Shown in pieces: positions 34,512 to 43,966 of a DNA stretch of 64,000 nt (positions are counted from its first letter, which is position 1; each line of letters begins with the position of its first letter). The notes under the pieces were generated by a model that ran no database searches, was not told the DNA's origin, and worked only from the letters and a program-made list of their open reading frames with translations. The translations under genes were made by a program, and so were the position numbers. The stretch comes from Aliisedimentitalea scapharcae. Its GTDB lineage: Bacteria; Pseudomonadota; Alphaproteobacteria; Rhodobacterales; Rhodobacteraceae. The stretch spans positions 2,046,001 to 2,110,000 of the forward strand of contig NZ_CP123584.1 of NCBI RefSeq assembly GCF_045277565.1, read 5' to 3'.

Positions 34512-37500
34512 ATGCGCTCTGTCGATCAGGAAACTGACACCGGCCAGACCGGAGATGCGCCGCCGTCCCGGCGACGACCGCACCGGCGGGCGTTGCGCTG
34601 GGGGGCGTGGGTGGTGGCGATTTTGTCCATCGCTCTCAGCGGCGCGATTTTTTTCGGGATGGATCGCAACCTGACGGCACCGGATTGGTTGCGCGCCCGC
34701 GTGTCGCAACGGATCGAACAGAACCTGAATGGAATGACGCTGGATTTCGGACGGGTGGACTTTGTCGTGAACAAAGGCTGGCGTCCGCGCATCCGGTTGC
34801 AGGATGTGGTGCTGGCCCGCGACGACGGGCGGGTTCTGGCGCAATTGGCCCATGCCGAGGCCTCTTTGGCCATGCGTCCGCTGCTGCGCGGCCAGATCCA
34901 ACCCAAACAGATCGAACTGAGTGGGGCGTATGGTCAGTTGCAACGGGATGCCTCCGGGCAATTCGCGTTGAGCCTGGGGGATGGGTCGACGTCCACGAAA
35001 CAGGCCGCCAGCCTGCCGCAACTGATCGAACAGGGAGACCAGTTGTTTCTGCACCCCCAGCTTCAGGCGCTCACATCGGTTCAGATGGATGCGCTGACGC
35101 TCAGCTACGAAGATCTGGGCCAAGGTCGCGCCTGGACATTGGACGGGGGCCAGATCCGGTTGGTGCGCCGTGACGATGACCTGCGGATCTCGGCGCTGTT
35201 TTCGCTGCTCAGCGGGCGGGACTATGCCAGCGGCATTGATGCCAGCTATGCCAGCCGGATCGGTGATACCGAGGCGGATATTTCCGTGTCGATCCACGAA
35301 GTTGCCAGCCAGGATATTGCCGCACAGAACGTCGCGCTGGAATGGCTGGGGGTTCTGGATGCGCCGATTTCGGGGGCGTTGCGGGGCAATATCGACAGCG
35401 ACGGGGCGGTCGGACCGATTTCCGCCACTTTGCAGATTGGCCAAGGGGTTCTGAAACCGGCCGATCAGGCCCGACCGGTGTCCTTTCGGGGGGCGCGCAG
35501 TTATTTTACCTATGACCCGGTTCAGCAACGTCTGACTTTTGACGAACTCAGTCTGGACAGCGACTGGGGGATCGGCGCAGCGGCTGGTGGGGCCTACCTT
35601 TACACCGATGACCAGGGTCATCTGACCGATCTGGTGGGGCAATTCAGCTTTCGGGATGTTGAGGCCAATCCCGGCAATTTCTATGAGGCCCCCCTGACGC
35701 TGAGCAAGGCCACCGCTGATTTCAGGCTGCAGCTGAACCCGTTCCGCTTCACGCTGGGAGAGGCATTGGTGCATCTGGATCAAAGCAAGCTGCGCCTCAG
35801 CGCCGATGCTTCGGTTCAGGCTCAGGATCTGGTGTTTGCGCTCAATGCCGAACTGGATCAGCTGGACGTTCCGGCTGTGAAACGATTGTGGCCCGCGTCG
35901 CTGGCGCCCAAGCCGCGCAAATGGGTGGCCAACAATCTGTTGTCCGGCGACATGAGCCAGGGCCGCTTTTCGATCCGCGGCACGGCGGGGCAGAAACCGG
36001 TGATTCAGGCGGGGTTCACCTTTGACAATGCGTCGATCCGGTTTCTGAAGACCATGCCGCCAATCCAGGGTGGGGGCGGACAGGCCAGCCTGGTGAACGG
36101 ACGTTTTGTGGTGCTCGCGACCAAAGGCACGGTGACAGGGGATGCCGGTGGACCGATCGACGTTGCCGGAACGTCCTTTATCATTCCGGACATCCGGATC
36201 AAGAAAGCCGCGCCCAGCGTAACCCGTGTCACGGGCCGGGGCGAGGTGACTTCGGTCATGTCATTGTTGGCCCGCCCGCCGCTGAGCGTGCTGAAGAACA
36301 CGGTTTTGCCGGTCAATATGGTTGATGGCATGGCCTATATCACCGGCACTTTGGCCCTGCCATTGCGGGACAAGGTGCCGTTCGAGGACATCAAATTCCA
36401 TCTCAAGGGGGACATTCGGGACGTGTCGAGCACGCTTTTGGTGCCCGGCCACACCCTGACGGCGGATACGCTGGACATCACCGGAGACCAAAGTGCCATC
36501 CGCATTCACGGCCAGGGCGCGCTCAGCGGCATTCCGGTTCGGGCCGAATGGTCCCGCCCCATCGGCAAGGGCGTGTCGCCGGACAGTCAGGTGTCTGGAA
36601 CCGTGGAGTTGTCGGCGCAGGTCATCGACACCTTTAATATCGGCCTGCCGCCCGGCACGGTGTCAGGGCGGGGGCAGGGGCAGTTTGTTCTGGATCTCGG
36701 CCCGAACCGTGCGGCCAGATTGTCGGTGACATCGGATCTGCAGGGGGTTGGCCTGCAGATGGCCGAATTGGGATGGCGCAAGCCGACAGGGACGTCCGGA
36801 ACGCTCGACCTGTCGGGGGAACTGGGAGACAAGGTGCAACTGGACAAGCTGATCCTTCAGGCGGCCGGACTGACGGCGACCGGAAGCGTGATCAACCGGA
36901 CCGGCGGCGGGCTGGACAGGGCCTTGCTCAGCTCGATCCGGGTCGGGGACTGGTTGGATGCGGCCGTGGAGCTGGTCGGACGTGGCACATCGGCACCAGA
37001 GATCCGGATTCTCAGTGGAACATTGGATTTGCGCAAGGCCCCTTTCGGCTCTTCGGGGACGTCATCTGCGGCAGGGGCGGGCACCGGCACGGGCCCAATG
37101 GATGTGGCGCTGAACCAATTGCAGATCACCGACAGTATTTCCCTGACCGGATTTCGGGGCGATTTTTCCACCCAGGGCGGATTCAATGGCAAATTCAGCG
37201 GGCGTCTGAATGGCGGAACCGCGGTCACCGGCCTGTTGGTTCCGCGCGAAAACGGCAGCGCCATCCGTATTCAATCCCAGGATGCGGGGGGGGTCTTTCG
37301 GGACTCGGGAATTCTGAGCAATGGCCAAGGCGGGTCCTTTGACATGACCCTATTGCCGACCGCCGAAGAAGGCCATTTCGAAGGCCAGATGAGCGTGCGC
37401 AACACACGGGTCAAAAATGGGCCTGCGATTGGGGCGCTGGTCAATTCGATCAGCGTGATCGGTCTGCTCGACGAATTGACCGGCAACGGGATCCAGTTCA

Positions 37501-37901
37501 ATGCGGTGGATGCCCGGTTTCGGTTGGGACCATCTGTCATCACCGTCTATGAAAGCAGCGCCGAAGGGCCGTCGATCGGGTTGTCGATGGATGGGACATT
37601 CGACGTCGAGCGCAGCCTGCTGAACATGCGCGGAGTCATTTCGCCGGTTTATCTGTTGAATGCGATCGGCAGCCTGGTCACCCGCAAGGGCGAAGGCGTG
37701 TTCGGGTTCAGTTATCGCCTGACCGGCCCGACCACGGATCCATCTGTGCAGGTCAATCCGTTGTCCGGGCTGGCTCCGGCGATGCTGCGCGACATTTTTC
37801 GCACACCGGGGGCCAAAGCACCTGAAACCCAACTGCCTGCAGATCAGAACAGCGGCAGTTCCGAAACAGGCACCGAACGCGGCAACGCCGGTGACAGGTG
37901 A
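34512..37901 (+). CDS. YhdP/AsmA-like giant envelope protein (DUF3971)
   Basis: A 1129-residue protein with a short basic N-terminus, one membrane helix (about residues 33-53) and a very long beta-rich periplasmic part. The N-terminal region resembles DUF3971 and the C-terminal 250 residues the AsmA-like C-terminal domain (VDGMAYITGTLALPLRDKVP in the middle; LLNMRGVISPVYLLNAIGSL near the end). YhdP, TamB and AsmA-type proteins form hydrophobic grooves that move phospholipid between membranes. The C-terminus is a low-complexity Gln/Ser/Glu tail. It lies 41 bases before queA on the same strand. Confidence 0.85.
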   Translation: MRSVDQETDTGQTGDAPPSRRRPHRRALRWGAWVVAILSIALSGAIFFGMDRNLTAPDWLRARVSQRIEQNLNGMTLDFGRVDFVVNKGWRPRIRLQDVVLARDDGRVLAQLAHAEASLAMRPLLRGQIQPKQIELSGAYGQLQRDASGQFALSLGDGSTSTKQAASLPQLIEQGDQLFLHPQLQALTSVQMDALTLSYEDLGQGRAWTLDGGQIRLVRRDDDLRISALFSLLSGRDYASGIDASYASRIGDTEADISVSIHEVASQDIAAQNVALEWLGVLDAPISGALRGNIDSDGAVGPISATLQIGQGVLKPADQARPVSFRGARSYFTYDPVQQRLTFDELSLDSDWGIGAAAGGAYLYTDDQGHLTDLVGQFSFRDVEANPGNFYEAPLTLSKATADFRLQLNPFRFTLGEALVHLDQSKLRLSADASVQAQDLVFALNAELDQLDVPAVKRLWPASLAPKPRKWVANNLLSGDMSQGRFSIRGTAGQKPVIQAGFTFDNASIRFLKTMPPIQGGGGQASLVNGRFVVLATKGTVTGDAGGPIDVAGTSFIIPDIRIKKAAPSVTRVTGRGEVTSVMSLLARPPLSVLKNTVLPVNMVDGMAYITGTLALPLRDKVPFEDIKFHLKGDIRDVSSTLLVPGHTLTADTLDITGDQSAIRIHGQGALSGIPVRAEWSRPIGKGVSPDSQVSGTVELSAQVIDTFNIGLPPGTVSGRGQGQFVLDLGPNRAARLSVTSDLQGVGLQMAELGWRKPTGTSGTLDLSGELGDKVQLDKLILQAAGLTATGSVINRTGGGLDRALLSSIRVGDWLDAAVELVGRGTSAPEIRILSGTLDLRKAPFGSSGTSSAAGAGTGTGPMDVALNQLQITDSISLTGFRGDFSTQGGFNGKFSGRLNGGTAVTGLLVPRENGSAIRIQSQDAGGVFRDSGILSNGQGGSFDMTLLPTAEEGHFEGQMSVRNTRVKNGPAIGALVNSISVIGLLDELTGNGIQFNAVDARFRLGPSVITVYESSAEGPSIGLSMDGTFDVERSLLNMRGVISPVYLLNAIGSLVTRKGEGVFGFSYRLTGPTTDPSVQVNPLSGLAPAMLRDIFRTPGAKAPETQLPADQNSGSSETGTERGNAGDR

Positions 37902-37942
37902 CCCATTTTCAATTCTGGCAAAAGCCCCTATAGGCCCGGATC

Positions 37943-39022
37943 ATGAAACTCTCTGATTTTGATTTCGACCTGCCCGAACACCTGATTGCAACCCGACCGG
38001 CCAATCCCCGTTCGTCGGCCCGCCTGTTGGTCGCCAATGGCGATGCTCTGACGGATGCGCATGTGACGGATCTGGTGGATTGGCTGCGTCCCGGTGATCT
38101 GCTTGTGCTGAACGACACCAAGGTCATTCCCGCCCGTCTCAGCGGTGCGCGCCATCGCTGCGGTCCGCAGGGCGATACCGCGGCCAAGATGGAAGTGACC
38201 CTGTTGGAGCCGCGCGCCGACGGGACCTGGGCGGCGCTGCTGAAACCGCTCAAGAAGATCCGGGTGGGCGAAGACATCCGATTTGGCGCGACACTGTCAG
38301 CCAAGTTGACGGATGTTCAGGACGGGCAGGCGCATTTGCTGTTCAATTTGTCTGGCGATGATTTTGATGCGGCCCTGGCCCAGGCCGGGGCCATGCCGCT
38401 GCCCCCCTATATTGCCGCCAAGCGCCCGGCGGACGCGCAGGACAAAGAAGACTATCAGACGGTGTGGGCCCGTCATTCCGGTGCTGTCGCAGCCCCGACC
38501 GCATCGCTGCATTTTGACCAGCCGCTGCTGGATCGTCTGGCCGCGATGGGCGTTGGATTTACCCATGTGACGCTGCATGTGGGGGCAGGGACGTTCCTGC
38601 CGGTCAAGGTGGATGACGTCACCACCCACAAGATGCACGCCGAATGGGGCCGGGTCAGCGATGAGGCCGCGGCCCGCATTGCCGAAACCAAAGCCGCAGG
38701 CGGGCGCGTGATCCCGGTTGGGACAACCGCGCTGCGCCTGATCGAAAGCGCCGCGCGCAGCGGAGCGATCGGTCCCTGGGAAGGTGAAACCGACATCTTT
38801 ATCTATCCCGGTTTTACCTTTCGTGTGGCCGACGCGCTGATGACCAATTTCCATTTGCCCAAATCGACCTTGATGATGCTGGTGTCGGCGCTGATGGGGC
38901 AACAGGCTGTGCGCGACATCTATACCCATGCCGTCACACAGGGGTATCGTTTCTTTTCTTATGGGGATGCGTCGCTTTTGATCCCCGGTGGGACGAAACT
39001 GGCTCAGAATCCCGAACAATAA
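37943..39022 (+). CDS. queA: S-adenosylmethionine:tRNA ribosyltransferase-isomerase
   Basis: A 359-residue enzyme that transfers and isomerises the ribosyl group of SAM onto 7-aminomethyl-7-deazaguanine in tRNA, giving epoxyqueuosine. Start MKLSDFDFDLPEHLIATRPA, then GDLLVLNDTKVIPARL, YQTVWARHSGAVAAPTASLH, VTLHVGAGTFLPVK and FHLPKSTLMMLVSAL are all diagnostic. Length is normal. The tgt gene, which often follows queA, is replaced here by an MFS carrier. Confidence 0.97.
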   Translation: MKLSDFDFDLPEHLIATRPANPRSSARLLVANGDALTDAHVTDLVDWLRPGDLLVLNDTKVIPARLSGARHRCGPQGDTAAKMEVTLLEPRADGTWAALLKPLKKIRVGEDIRFGATLSAKLTDVQDGQAHLLFNLSGDDFDAALAQAGAMPLPPYIAAKRPADAQDKEDYQTVWARHSGAVAAPTASLHFDQPLLDRLAAMGVGFTHVTLHVGAGTFLPVKVDDVTTHKMHAEWGRVSDEAAARIAETKAAGGRVIPVGTTALRLIESAARSGAIGPWEGETDIFIYPGFTFRVADALMTNFHLPKSTLMMLVSALMGQQAVRDIYTHAVTQGYRFFSYGDASLLIPGGTKLAQNPEQ

Positions 39023-39107
39023 TCATGGACAAGCACGGCTCTGGCCCTGTTAACATCGGGCGTGCCCCGAGGGGGTGGTTTTAACATCCAAGCAGCGGAG
39101 TTGCGCG

Positions 39108-40379
39108 ATGCTACAGGTTTTGTCGAGCGCGTGGGCGCTGTTGCTGGGAATGGGGCTGTTGATGGTTGGCAACGGCCTGCAGGGTACCATGTTGGGGGTG
39201 CGCGGCGAAATCGAAGGGTTTTCCACCTTTGAGATGTCCATGGTGATGTCGGCCTATTTCGTCGGCTTTCTGGGGGGATCCCGCCTGGCACCCGAGATGA
39301 TCCGCCGCGTTGGACATGTTCGGGTGTTTGCGGCGCTGGCGTCGTTCATTTCGGCTGTGATGATCCTGTATCCGGTGCTTCCCAGCATCTATGTCTGGAT
39401 CGCAGGGCGTATTTTAATCGGGTTCTGCTTTTCCGGTGTGTATGTCACGGCGGAAAGCTGGCTGAACAATGCCGCGGACAATTCCAACCGTGGCAAAGCA
39501 TTGTCGCTGTATATGATCGTTCAGATGATCGGGATCATCACGGCGCAGGGATTGATTCAGGTGGGCGACCCGGGCGGCTACGAAGCGTTTGTGATCGCGT
39601 CGATTCTGGTTTCGATCTCCTTTGCTCCGATCCTGTTGTCGATCTCTCCGACCCCTGCATTTGACACCGCAAAACCCATGACCCTGCGCGAATTGATGCG
39701 GATTTCACCGCTGGGCTGTGTGGGCATGTTCATTCTTGGCGGGATCTTTTCGGCCCAATTCGGCATGAGCGCGGTTTACGGTGCCGCCGTGGGCATGTCG
39801 CTGACCAAACTCTCGCTCTTTGTCGCGACGTTTTATATGGGCGCGTTGGTGCTGCAATATCCGCTTGGTTGGATTTCGGATCGGATGGATCGCCGGGGGT
39901 TGATCCTGATTGTGGCCCTGGTTGGCGGCGGCGGTTCCGTACTGGGTTTCATTTTAGGCGGCGATTTCAAGATGTTGCTTGTCTCGGCGTTTATTATTGG
40001 CGGCCTGTCAAACCCGCTGTATTCGCTGTTGATCGCCTATACCAACGATTATCTCGACCATGATGATATGGCCGCCGCTTCGGGGGGGCTGGTCTTTATC
40101 AACGGGCTGGGTGCGATTGCCGGGCCGATGATTACCGGTTGGCTGATGGCCGATGTGGTGCTGGGGCCGGCGGGGTTCTTTGCGTTCATGGCAGCCCTGA
40201 TGTTTGTCATGGCCGCCTATGCTGCCTACCGCGCGACTCAGCGGGCCTCGATCCCGGTTGAAGATACCGGCACAATGTCGCCGATGTCTCCGACGGCCTC
40301 GCCGGTGGCGGTGGAATGGGCGCAGGAAGTCGCCATCGAAGCCGACCTGGAAGCCCAAGAAGAGGGCGAAGCGATATAA
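39108..40379 (+). CDS. Major facilitator superfamily transporter (YcaD-like)
   Basis: A 423-residue inner-membrane protein with about twelve helices and the MFS loop motif near helix 2-3 (APEMIRRVGHVRVFAALA) and again in the second half (GWISDRMDRRGLIL). The sequence type, with VYVTAESWLNNAADNSNRGK, resembles YcaD-like carriers. An acidic tail (EADLEAQEEGEAI) follows helix 12. ATG 39108 has a GCGGAG site. Substrate unknown. Confidence 0.85.
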   Translation: MLQVLSSAWALLLGMGLLMVGNGLQGTMLGVRGEIEGFSTFEMSMVMSAYFVGFLGGSRLAPEMIRRVGHVRVFAALASFISAVMILYPVLPSIYVWIAGRILIGFCFSGVYVTAESWLNNAADNSNRGKALSLYMIVQMIGIITAQGLIQVGDPGGYEAFVIASILVSISFAPILLSISPTPAFDTAKPMTLRELMRISPLGCVGMFILGGIFSAQFGMSAVYGAAVGMSLTKLSLFVATFYMGALVLQYPLGWISDRMDRRGLILIVALVGGGGSVLGFILGGDFKMLLVSAFIIGGLSNPLYSLLIAYTNDYLDHDDMAAASGGLVFINGLGAIAGPMITGWLMADVVLGPAGFFAFMAALMFVMAAYAAYRATQRASIPVEDTGTMSPMSPTASPVAVEWAQEVAIEADLEAQEEGEAI

Positions 40380-40420
40380 TCTTGCATAAAAATGTCGTCT
40401 TGTTGCAATTTGTTACTGTA

Positions 40421-40454
40421 ACACCTGTGTAAAACCCTTTTAAATCACAGGTGT
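40421..40454. promoter_or_regulatory. Inverted repeat upstream of the DUF924 gene
   Basis: ACACCTGTG (40421-40429) and CACAGGTGT (40446-40454) are perfect 9-base arms with a 16-base AT-rich spacer. A small dyad GTTAC-T-GTAAC (40412-40422) touches the left arm. It lies 29 bases before the DUF924 start and 41 after the MFS stop, so it could be an operator or a leader hairpin. There is no T-run for termination. Confidence 0.4.
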
Positions 40455-40482
40455 GCTGGGCAGTAACAGTGGAGACAGACAG

Positions 40483-41061
40483 ATGGTCGGGCCCGACGAG
40501 ATTTTAAGGTATTGGTTGGACGAGTTGGGCCCTGCGGGGTGGTACTCGGGGGCAGCGGAACTGGATCAGCAAATTCGGGATAAATTCCTGTCCACATGGG
40601 AGGCCGCCTGTGAAGGCAAGTTTTCCCTGTGGCTGACGTATCCATCCGGGACCCTGGCCTATATCATTCTGATGGATCAGTTCCCGCGCAATATGTTCCG
40701 CGATACCGGGAAAGCCTTTGCAACTGATCGCGCGGCGCTCGCCGTGGCCAAGGTCGCGATCAACAAGGGGTGGGATCTGAAGATCGACGAACCAGCCCGA
40801 CAGTTCTTTTACCTGCCGCTGATGCATTCGGAAAACCTGTGCGACCAGGACCGCTGTGTGCGCCTGATGAAGGAGCGGATGCCAATTGCCGGGGAATCCA
40901 ACCTGCTGCATGCCCGGGCGCATCGCCAGGTGATCCGTGAATTCGGACGGTTCCCCTATCGCAATCAGGCATTGTCACGCCATTCCACCGGGCTCGAAAC
41001 CGCCTATGTCCAGGCAGGCGGATACGGGCACACCATGCGCCAGTTGCAGGCGACGGGTTAA
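40483..41061 (+). CDS. DUF924 family protein
   Basis: A 192-residue soluble helical protein. The pattern ILRYWLDELGPAGWYSG at the start, LAYIILMDQFPRNMFRD and FFYLPLMHSENLCDQDRCV define DUF924, a TPR-like family of unknown function. Length is normal. ATG 40483 with GGAGACAG upstream replaces a frame start 30 bases earlier. Its last 4 bases overlap the convergent gene on the other strand. Confidence 0.87.
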   Translation: MVGPDEILRYWLDELGPAGWYSGAAELDQQIRDKFLSTWEAACEGKFSLWLTYPSGTLAYIILMDQFPRNMFRDTGKAFATDRAALAVAKVAINKGWDLKIDEPARQFFYLPLMHSENLCDQDRCVRLMKERMPIAGESNLLHARAHRQVIREFGRFPYRNQALSRHSTGLETAYVQAGGYGHTMRQLQATG

Positions 41062-41483
41062 CCGGCTGGCACGCACCCCTTGATGTCCAAAACGCTGCGG
41101 GTCAGGGCATCCGCAGCCGTTTCAACAGTATGTGTGATCAGCACTTCCGGTGATTGTGCCAAGGTGCGGACCTGACTTTGAACGCCTTCAATCCGATTAT
41201 CCAGCAGCTGAACCCGATGTTGCAGCCGTTGCAGGGCTGGTGTGCTCAGCGCGTTTGATTTGTCCTTGATCGCCACCAGATCCTCGCGCAATTCGGCCAG
41301 ATCGTTGCGCGCCCCCCGTACCTCATCCCGCAATGGCTCTACCTTTATGAGGTTTTGGGCAAAGGTGGCCGTCGCACCGTCCAGGACGACCGCGGTTTTC
41401 CATGCCAGAAACAGACACAGCGCAACAAGGATCAGCGTGGCGTTGAGCAAAGCGAGTGCGAGGTTTTTGAGCGTTTTGGCCAT
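41058..41483 (-). CDS. Unknown membrane-anchored coiled-coil protein
   Basis: A 141-residue protein with one N-terminal membrane helix (about residues 7-28, ALALLNATLILVALCLFLAW) and a long heptad-like segment (residues 45-110, LRDEVRGARNDLAELREDLV and ALQRLQHRVQLLDNRIEGV), ending in SVLDIKGC. I do not recognise a family. The layout suggests a periplasmic coiled coil that could form oligomers. ATG 41483 starts it; an upstream ATG eight codons earlier is possible. Confidence 0.7.
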   Translation of the reverse strand: MAKTLKNLALALLNATLILVALCLFLAWKTAVVLDGATATFAQNLIKVEPLRDEVRGARNDLAELREDLVAIKDKSNALSTPALQRLQHRVQLLDNRIEGVQSQVRTLAQSPEVLITHTVETAADALTRSVLDIKGCVPAG

Positions 41484-41654
41484 GACGTGTCCAATTTCCA
41501 TTGTCATAAAATGTGTCCGCCGCCTGAAATTGATGCGACAAACCAGTGTTAGCCTATTGGCCGGGGTCGGTATAGGCTGACCTTACCGTGTTTTTGGCCC
41601 TGTTCAGTGCGTCTGAGATGTCGCAGGGGTGGGGGATTGATGTGTTTTGAGAAT

Positions 41655-41682
41655 TAGTTTAACGGTAAACTAGTTTTTTTTT
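41655..41682 (+). promoter_or_regulatory. Dyad with T-run upstream of lpdA
   Basis: TAGTTTA (41655-41661) and TAAACTA (41666-41672) are perfect 7-base arms with a 4-base spacer, followed by a run of nine T (41674-41682), 21 bases before the lpdA ATG. It could be an attenuator-like terminator in the leader or an operator of the GTTTA-N4-TAAAC type. The AT-rich stem is weak for termination. Confidence 0.4.
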
Positions 41683-41703
41683 GCGCTGCGCCGAGGGGAT
41701 ATC

Positions 41704-43098
41704 ATGGCCGCTAAAACCTATGATCTGATTGTTGTCGGGGCCGGCCCCGGTGGATATGTGGCTGCCATTCGAGCGGCGCAACTGGGGCTGAAGGTTGCAG
41801 TTGTCGAACGCGAACATCTGGGCGGCATCTGTCTGAACTGGGGATGCATCCCGACCAAGGCGCTGTTGCGGTCGTCCGAAGTGTTCCATCTGATGGAGCG
41901 GGCATCCGAATTCGGGCTCAAGGCCGAGAAGATCGGCTATGATCTGGACGCGGTGGTCAAACGCTCGCGCGGGGTGGCCAAACAGCTGTCCGGCGGCATT
42001 GGCCACCTGCTGAAGAAGAACAAGGTCACTGTGGTGATGGGGGCTGCGACCCTGCCTGCCAAGGGCAAGGTATCTGTCAAAACGGACAAGGGCACCGAAG
42101 AGCTGGAGGCGAAGAACATCGTTCTTGCCACCGGCGCGCGGGCCCGTGAACTGCCGGGGCTCGAGGCCGACGGAGATCTGGTCTGGACCTATAAACACGC
42201 GCTGCAACCGCCGCGCATGCCCAAAAAGCTGCTGGTCATCGGGTCGGGCGCAATTGGCATCGAATTTGCCAGCTTTTACAACACGCTGGGGTCCGAAACG
42301 ACCGTGGTCGAGGTGATGGATCGGGTGCTGCCGGTCGAAGATGCAGAAATCAGTGCATTCGCCAAAAAAGCCTTTGTCAAACAGGGGATGAAGATCATGG
42401 AGAAAGCCATGGTCAAACAGCTGGACCGGGCCAAGGGCAAGGTGACGGCCCATATCGAAGTCGGTGGCAAGGTCGAGAAACAGGATTTTGACACGGTGAT
42501 TTCCGCGGTCGGGATTGTTGGCAATGTCGAAAACCTGGGGCTCGAAGCGCTGGGAGTAAAGCTGGACCGTACGCATGTTGTCACGGACGCCTATTGTCGG
42601 ACCGGGGTCGACGGCCTGTACGCTATTGGCGATATCGCCGGCGCACCGTGGCTGGCGCACAAGGCGTCTCACGAAGGTGTCATGGTGGCCGAATTGATCG
42701 CGGGCAAACATGCCCATCCAGTCAAACCCGAAAGCATCGCAGGCTGCACGTATTGTCATCCCCAGGTGGCGAGCGTTGGGTATTCCGAAGCCAAGGCCAA
42801 GGAACTGGGGTACGACATCAAAGTTGGCCGCTTTCCCTTTATCGGCAACGGCAAAGCGATCGCATTGGGTGAGGCCGAAGGCATGGTGAAAACCGTCTTT
42901 GACGCCAAAACCGGCGAATTGCTGGGCGCGCATATGGTCGGGGCCGAAGTCACCGAGATGATCCAGGGGTATGTGGTCGGCCGTCAGTTGGAGACCACCG
43001 AAGAAGACCTGATGAACACCGTGTTCCCGCACCCCACGCTGTCCGAAATGATGCATGAAAGCGTGTTGGACGCTTTTGACCGCGTTATTCATATGTAA
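41704..43098 (+). CDS. lpdA: Dihydrolipoyl dehydrogenase
   Basis: A 464-residue FAD flavoprotein (E3 of 2-oxo acid dehydrogenase and glycine-cleavage complexes). Motifs: FAD loop VVGAGPGGYVAAIRAAQLG, redox-active disulfide GGICLNWGCIPTKAL, NAD loop VIGSGAIGIEFASFYNTLG, second FAD motif GVDGLYAIGDIAGAPWLAHK and the catalytic His-Glu pair in VFPHPTLSEMMHESVLDA. Length is normal. No E1 or E2 genes are adjacent, so it stands alone here. ATG 41704 is 21 bases after a dyad with a T-run. Confidence 0.95.
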   Translation: MAAKTYDLIVVGAGPGGYVAAIRAAQLGLKVAVVEREHLGGICLNWGCIPTKALLRSSEVFHLMERASEFGLKAEKIGYDLDAVVKRSRGVAKQLSGGIGHLLKKNKVTVVMGAATLPAKGKVSVKTDKGTEELEAKNIVLATGARARELPGLEADGDLVWTYKHALQPPRMPKKLLVIGSGAIGIEFASFYNTLGSETTVVEVMDRVLPVEDAEISAFAKKAFVKQGMKIMEKAMVKQLDRAKGKVTAHIEVGGKVEKQDFDTVISAVGIVGNVENLGLEALGVKLDRTHVVTDAYCRTGVDGLYAIGDIAGAPWLAHKASHEGVMVAELIAGKHAHPVKPESIAGCTYCHPQVASVGYSEAKAKELGYDIKVGRFPFIGNGKAIALGEAEGMVKTVFDAKTGELLGAHMVGAEVTEMIQGYVVGRQLETTEEDLMNTVFPHPTLSEMMHESVLDAFDRVIHM

Positions 43099-43108
43099 GG
43101 TCTGTGAC

Positions 43109-43135
43109 AGGCAGGGCCGGTAGCAGGCTCTGCCT
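43109..43135 (+). terminator. Possible terminator after lpdA
   Basis: GGCAGGGCC (43110-43118) pairs with GGCTCTGCC (43126-43134) with one non-Watson-Crick position over a 7-base loop, 11 bases after the lpdA stop. There is no T-run. Confidence 0.4.
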
Positions 43136-43384
43136 CCAATCCATTTGGGTGTTCGGAGCCAGGTATTCCTTTGGATGCTGGGTCACATGACCCGGCCCGT
43201 TGTCGCACCAGAAAGCCCAACAACCGCCAGAGACAGCGGGGCAGGATCGGGTTTGGCGGTATTCCCCGCACTTTGGCACGATTGAAGGGGAAATTGGCTG
43301 AATTCACTGTCAACCCAGGTGTCTGCGCTTGTGCGTGGCCCGGGGTCTGTGGTCTCTTGGTCTCACGAACAAGGAGACCAATCT

Positions 43385-43945
43385 GTGCCCAGCCTGAACC
43401 GTATTGCAATGGGGAAATCCAGCCGCGGAATGATCCGCGACCTGAAACCCGCCAGCCTGGATGTCGCTGAGATTTCAGGCAAATGGGGCGAGATGTTCAA
43501 GTTCCGGTCCTATCGGCAATTCCGGTACCCCGAGTTTGACATCTGCGAAGGACCGTTTCGCGGCGCAGACGACCGGATCCTGAAATTCGACCTGATCCTG
43601 GCCAATCAGGTGTGGGAACATCTGGACCGTCCGTATCAGGCGACCAAATACGTGCGGCGTATGCTGCGTCGGGGCGGGCATTTCTGGGTCGCAGTCCCGT
43701 TTTTCATTCCTTTTCACGCCGCGCCCAACGATTGTTCGCGTTGGTCGGCGCGCGGGCTCAAGAATTTTCTGGTGGAATGCGGGTTCGAAGAGGATGCCAT
43801 CCGTGCCCGTCAATGGGGCAACCGGAACGCGGCGTTGCGCAATATGGAAGAGGTCTGGCCCCCGGAATATGACGAAGAGGCCGATTCGCTCGAAAATGAC
43901 CCGAAGATGCCGATTTGTTCCTGGGCGATAGCCCAAAAGACCTAA
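43385..43945 (+). CDS. Methyltransferase type 11-like protein
   Basis: A 186-residue protein with features of a class I SAM-dependent methyltransferase lacking its usual N-terminal glycine motif. FDLILANQVWEHLDRPYQAT is the motif-II/IV-like strand with the HLxDP-like turn, then MLRRGGHFWVAVPFFIPFH. GTG 43385 was chosen for the AAGGAG site 9 bases upstream; a longer frame has none. The missing first Rossmann strand makes enzyme activity uncertain. Substrate unknown. Confidence 0.65.
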   Translation: MPSLNRIAMGKSSRGMIRDLKPASLDVAEISGKWGEMFKFRSYRQFRYPEFDICEGPFRGADDRILKFDLILANQVWEHLDRPYQATKYVRRMLRRGGHFWVAVPFFIPFHAAPNDCSRWSARGLKNFLVECGFEEDAIRARQWGNRNAALRNMEEVWPPEYDEEADSLENDPKMPICSWAIAQKT

Positions 43946-43966
43946 GTGGCAGCGGCAAATGTATCG

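Noticed and set aside
34428..35783. A 451-codon minus-strand frame opposite the YhdP-like gene
   Set aside because: Gln/Arg/Pro-rich antisense frame without domain signals; the plus-strand protein has a membrane helix and a consistent beta-rich pattern.
41659..43092. A 477-codon minus-strand frame opposite lpdA
   Set aside because: Antisense shadow of a clear dihydrolipoyl dehydrogenase; no motif in the translation.
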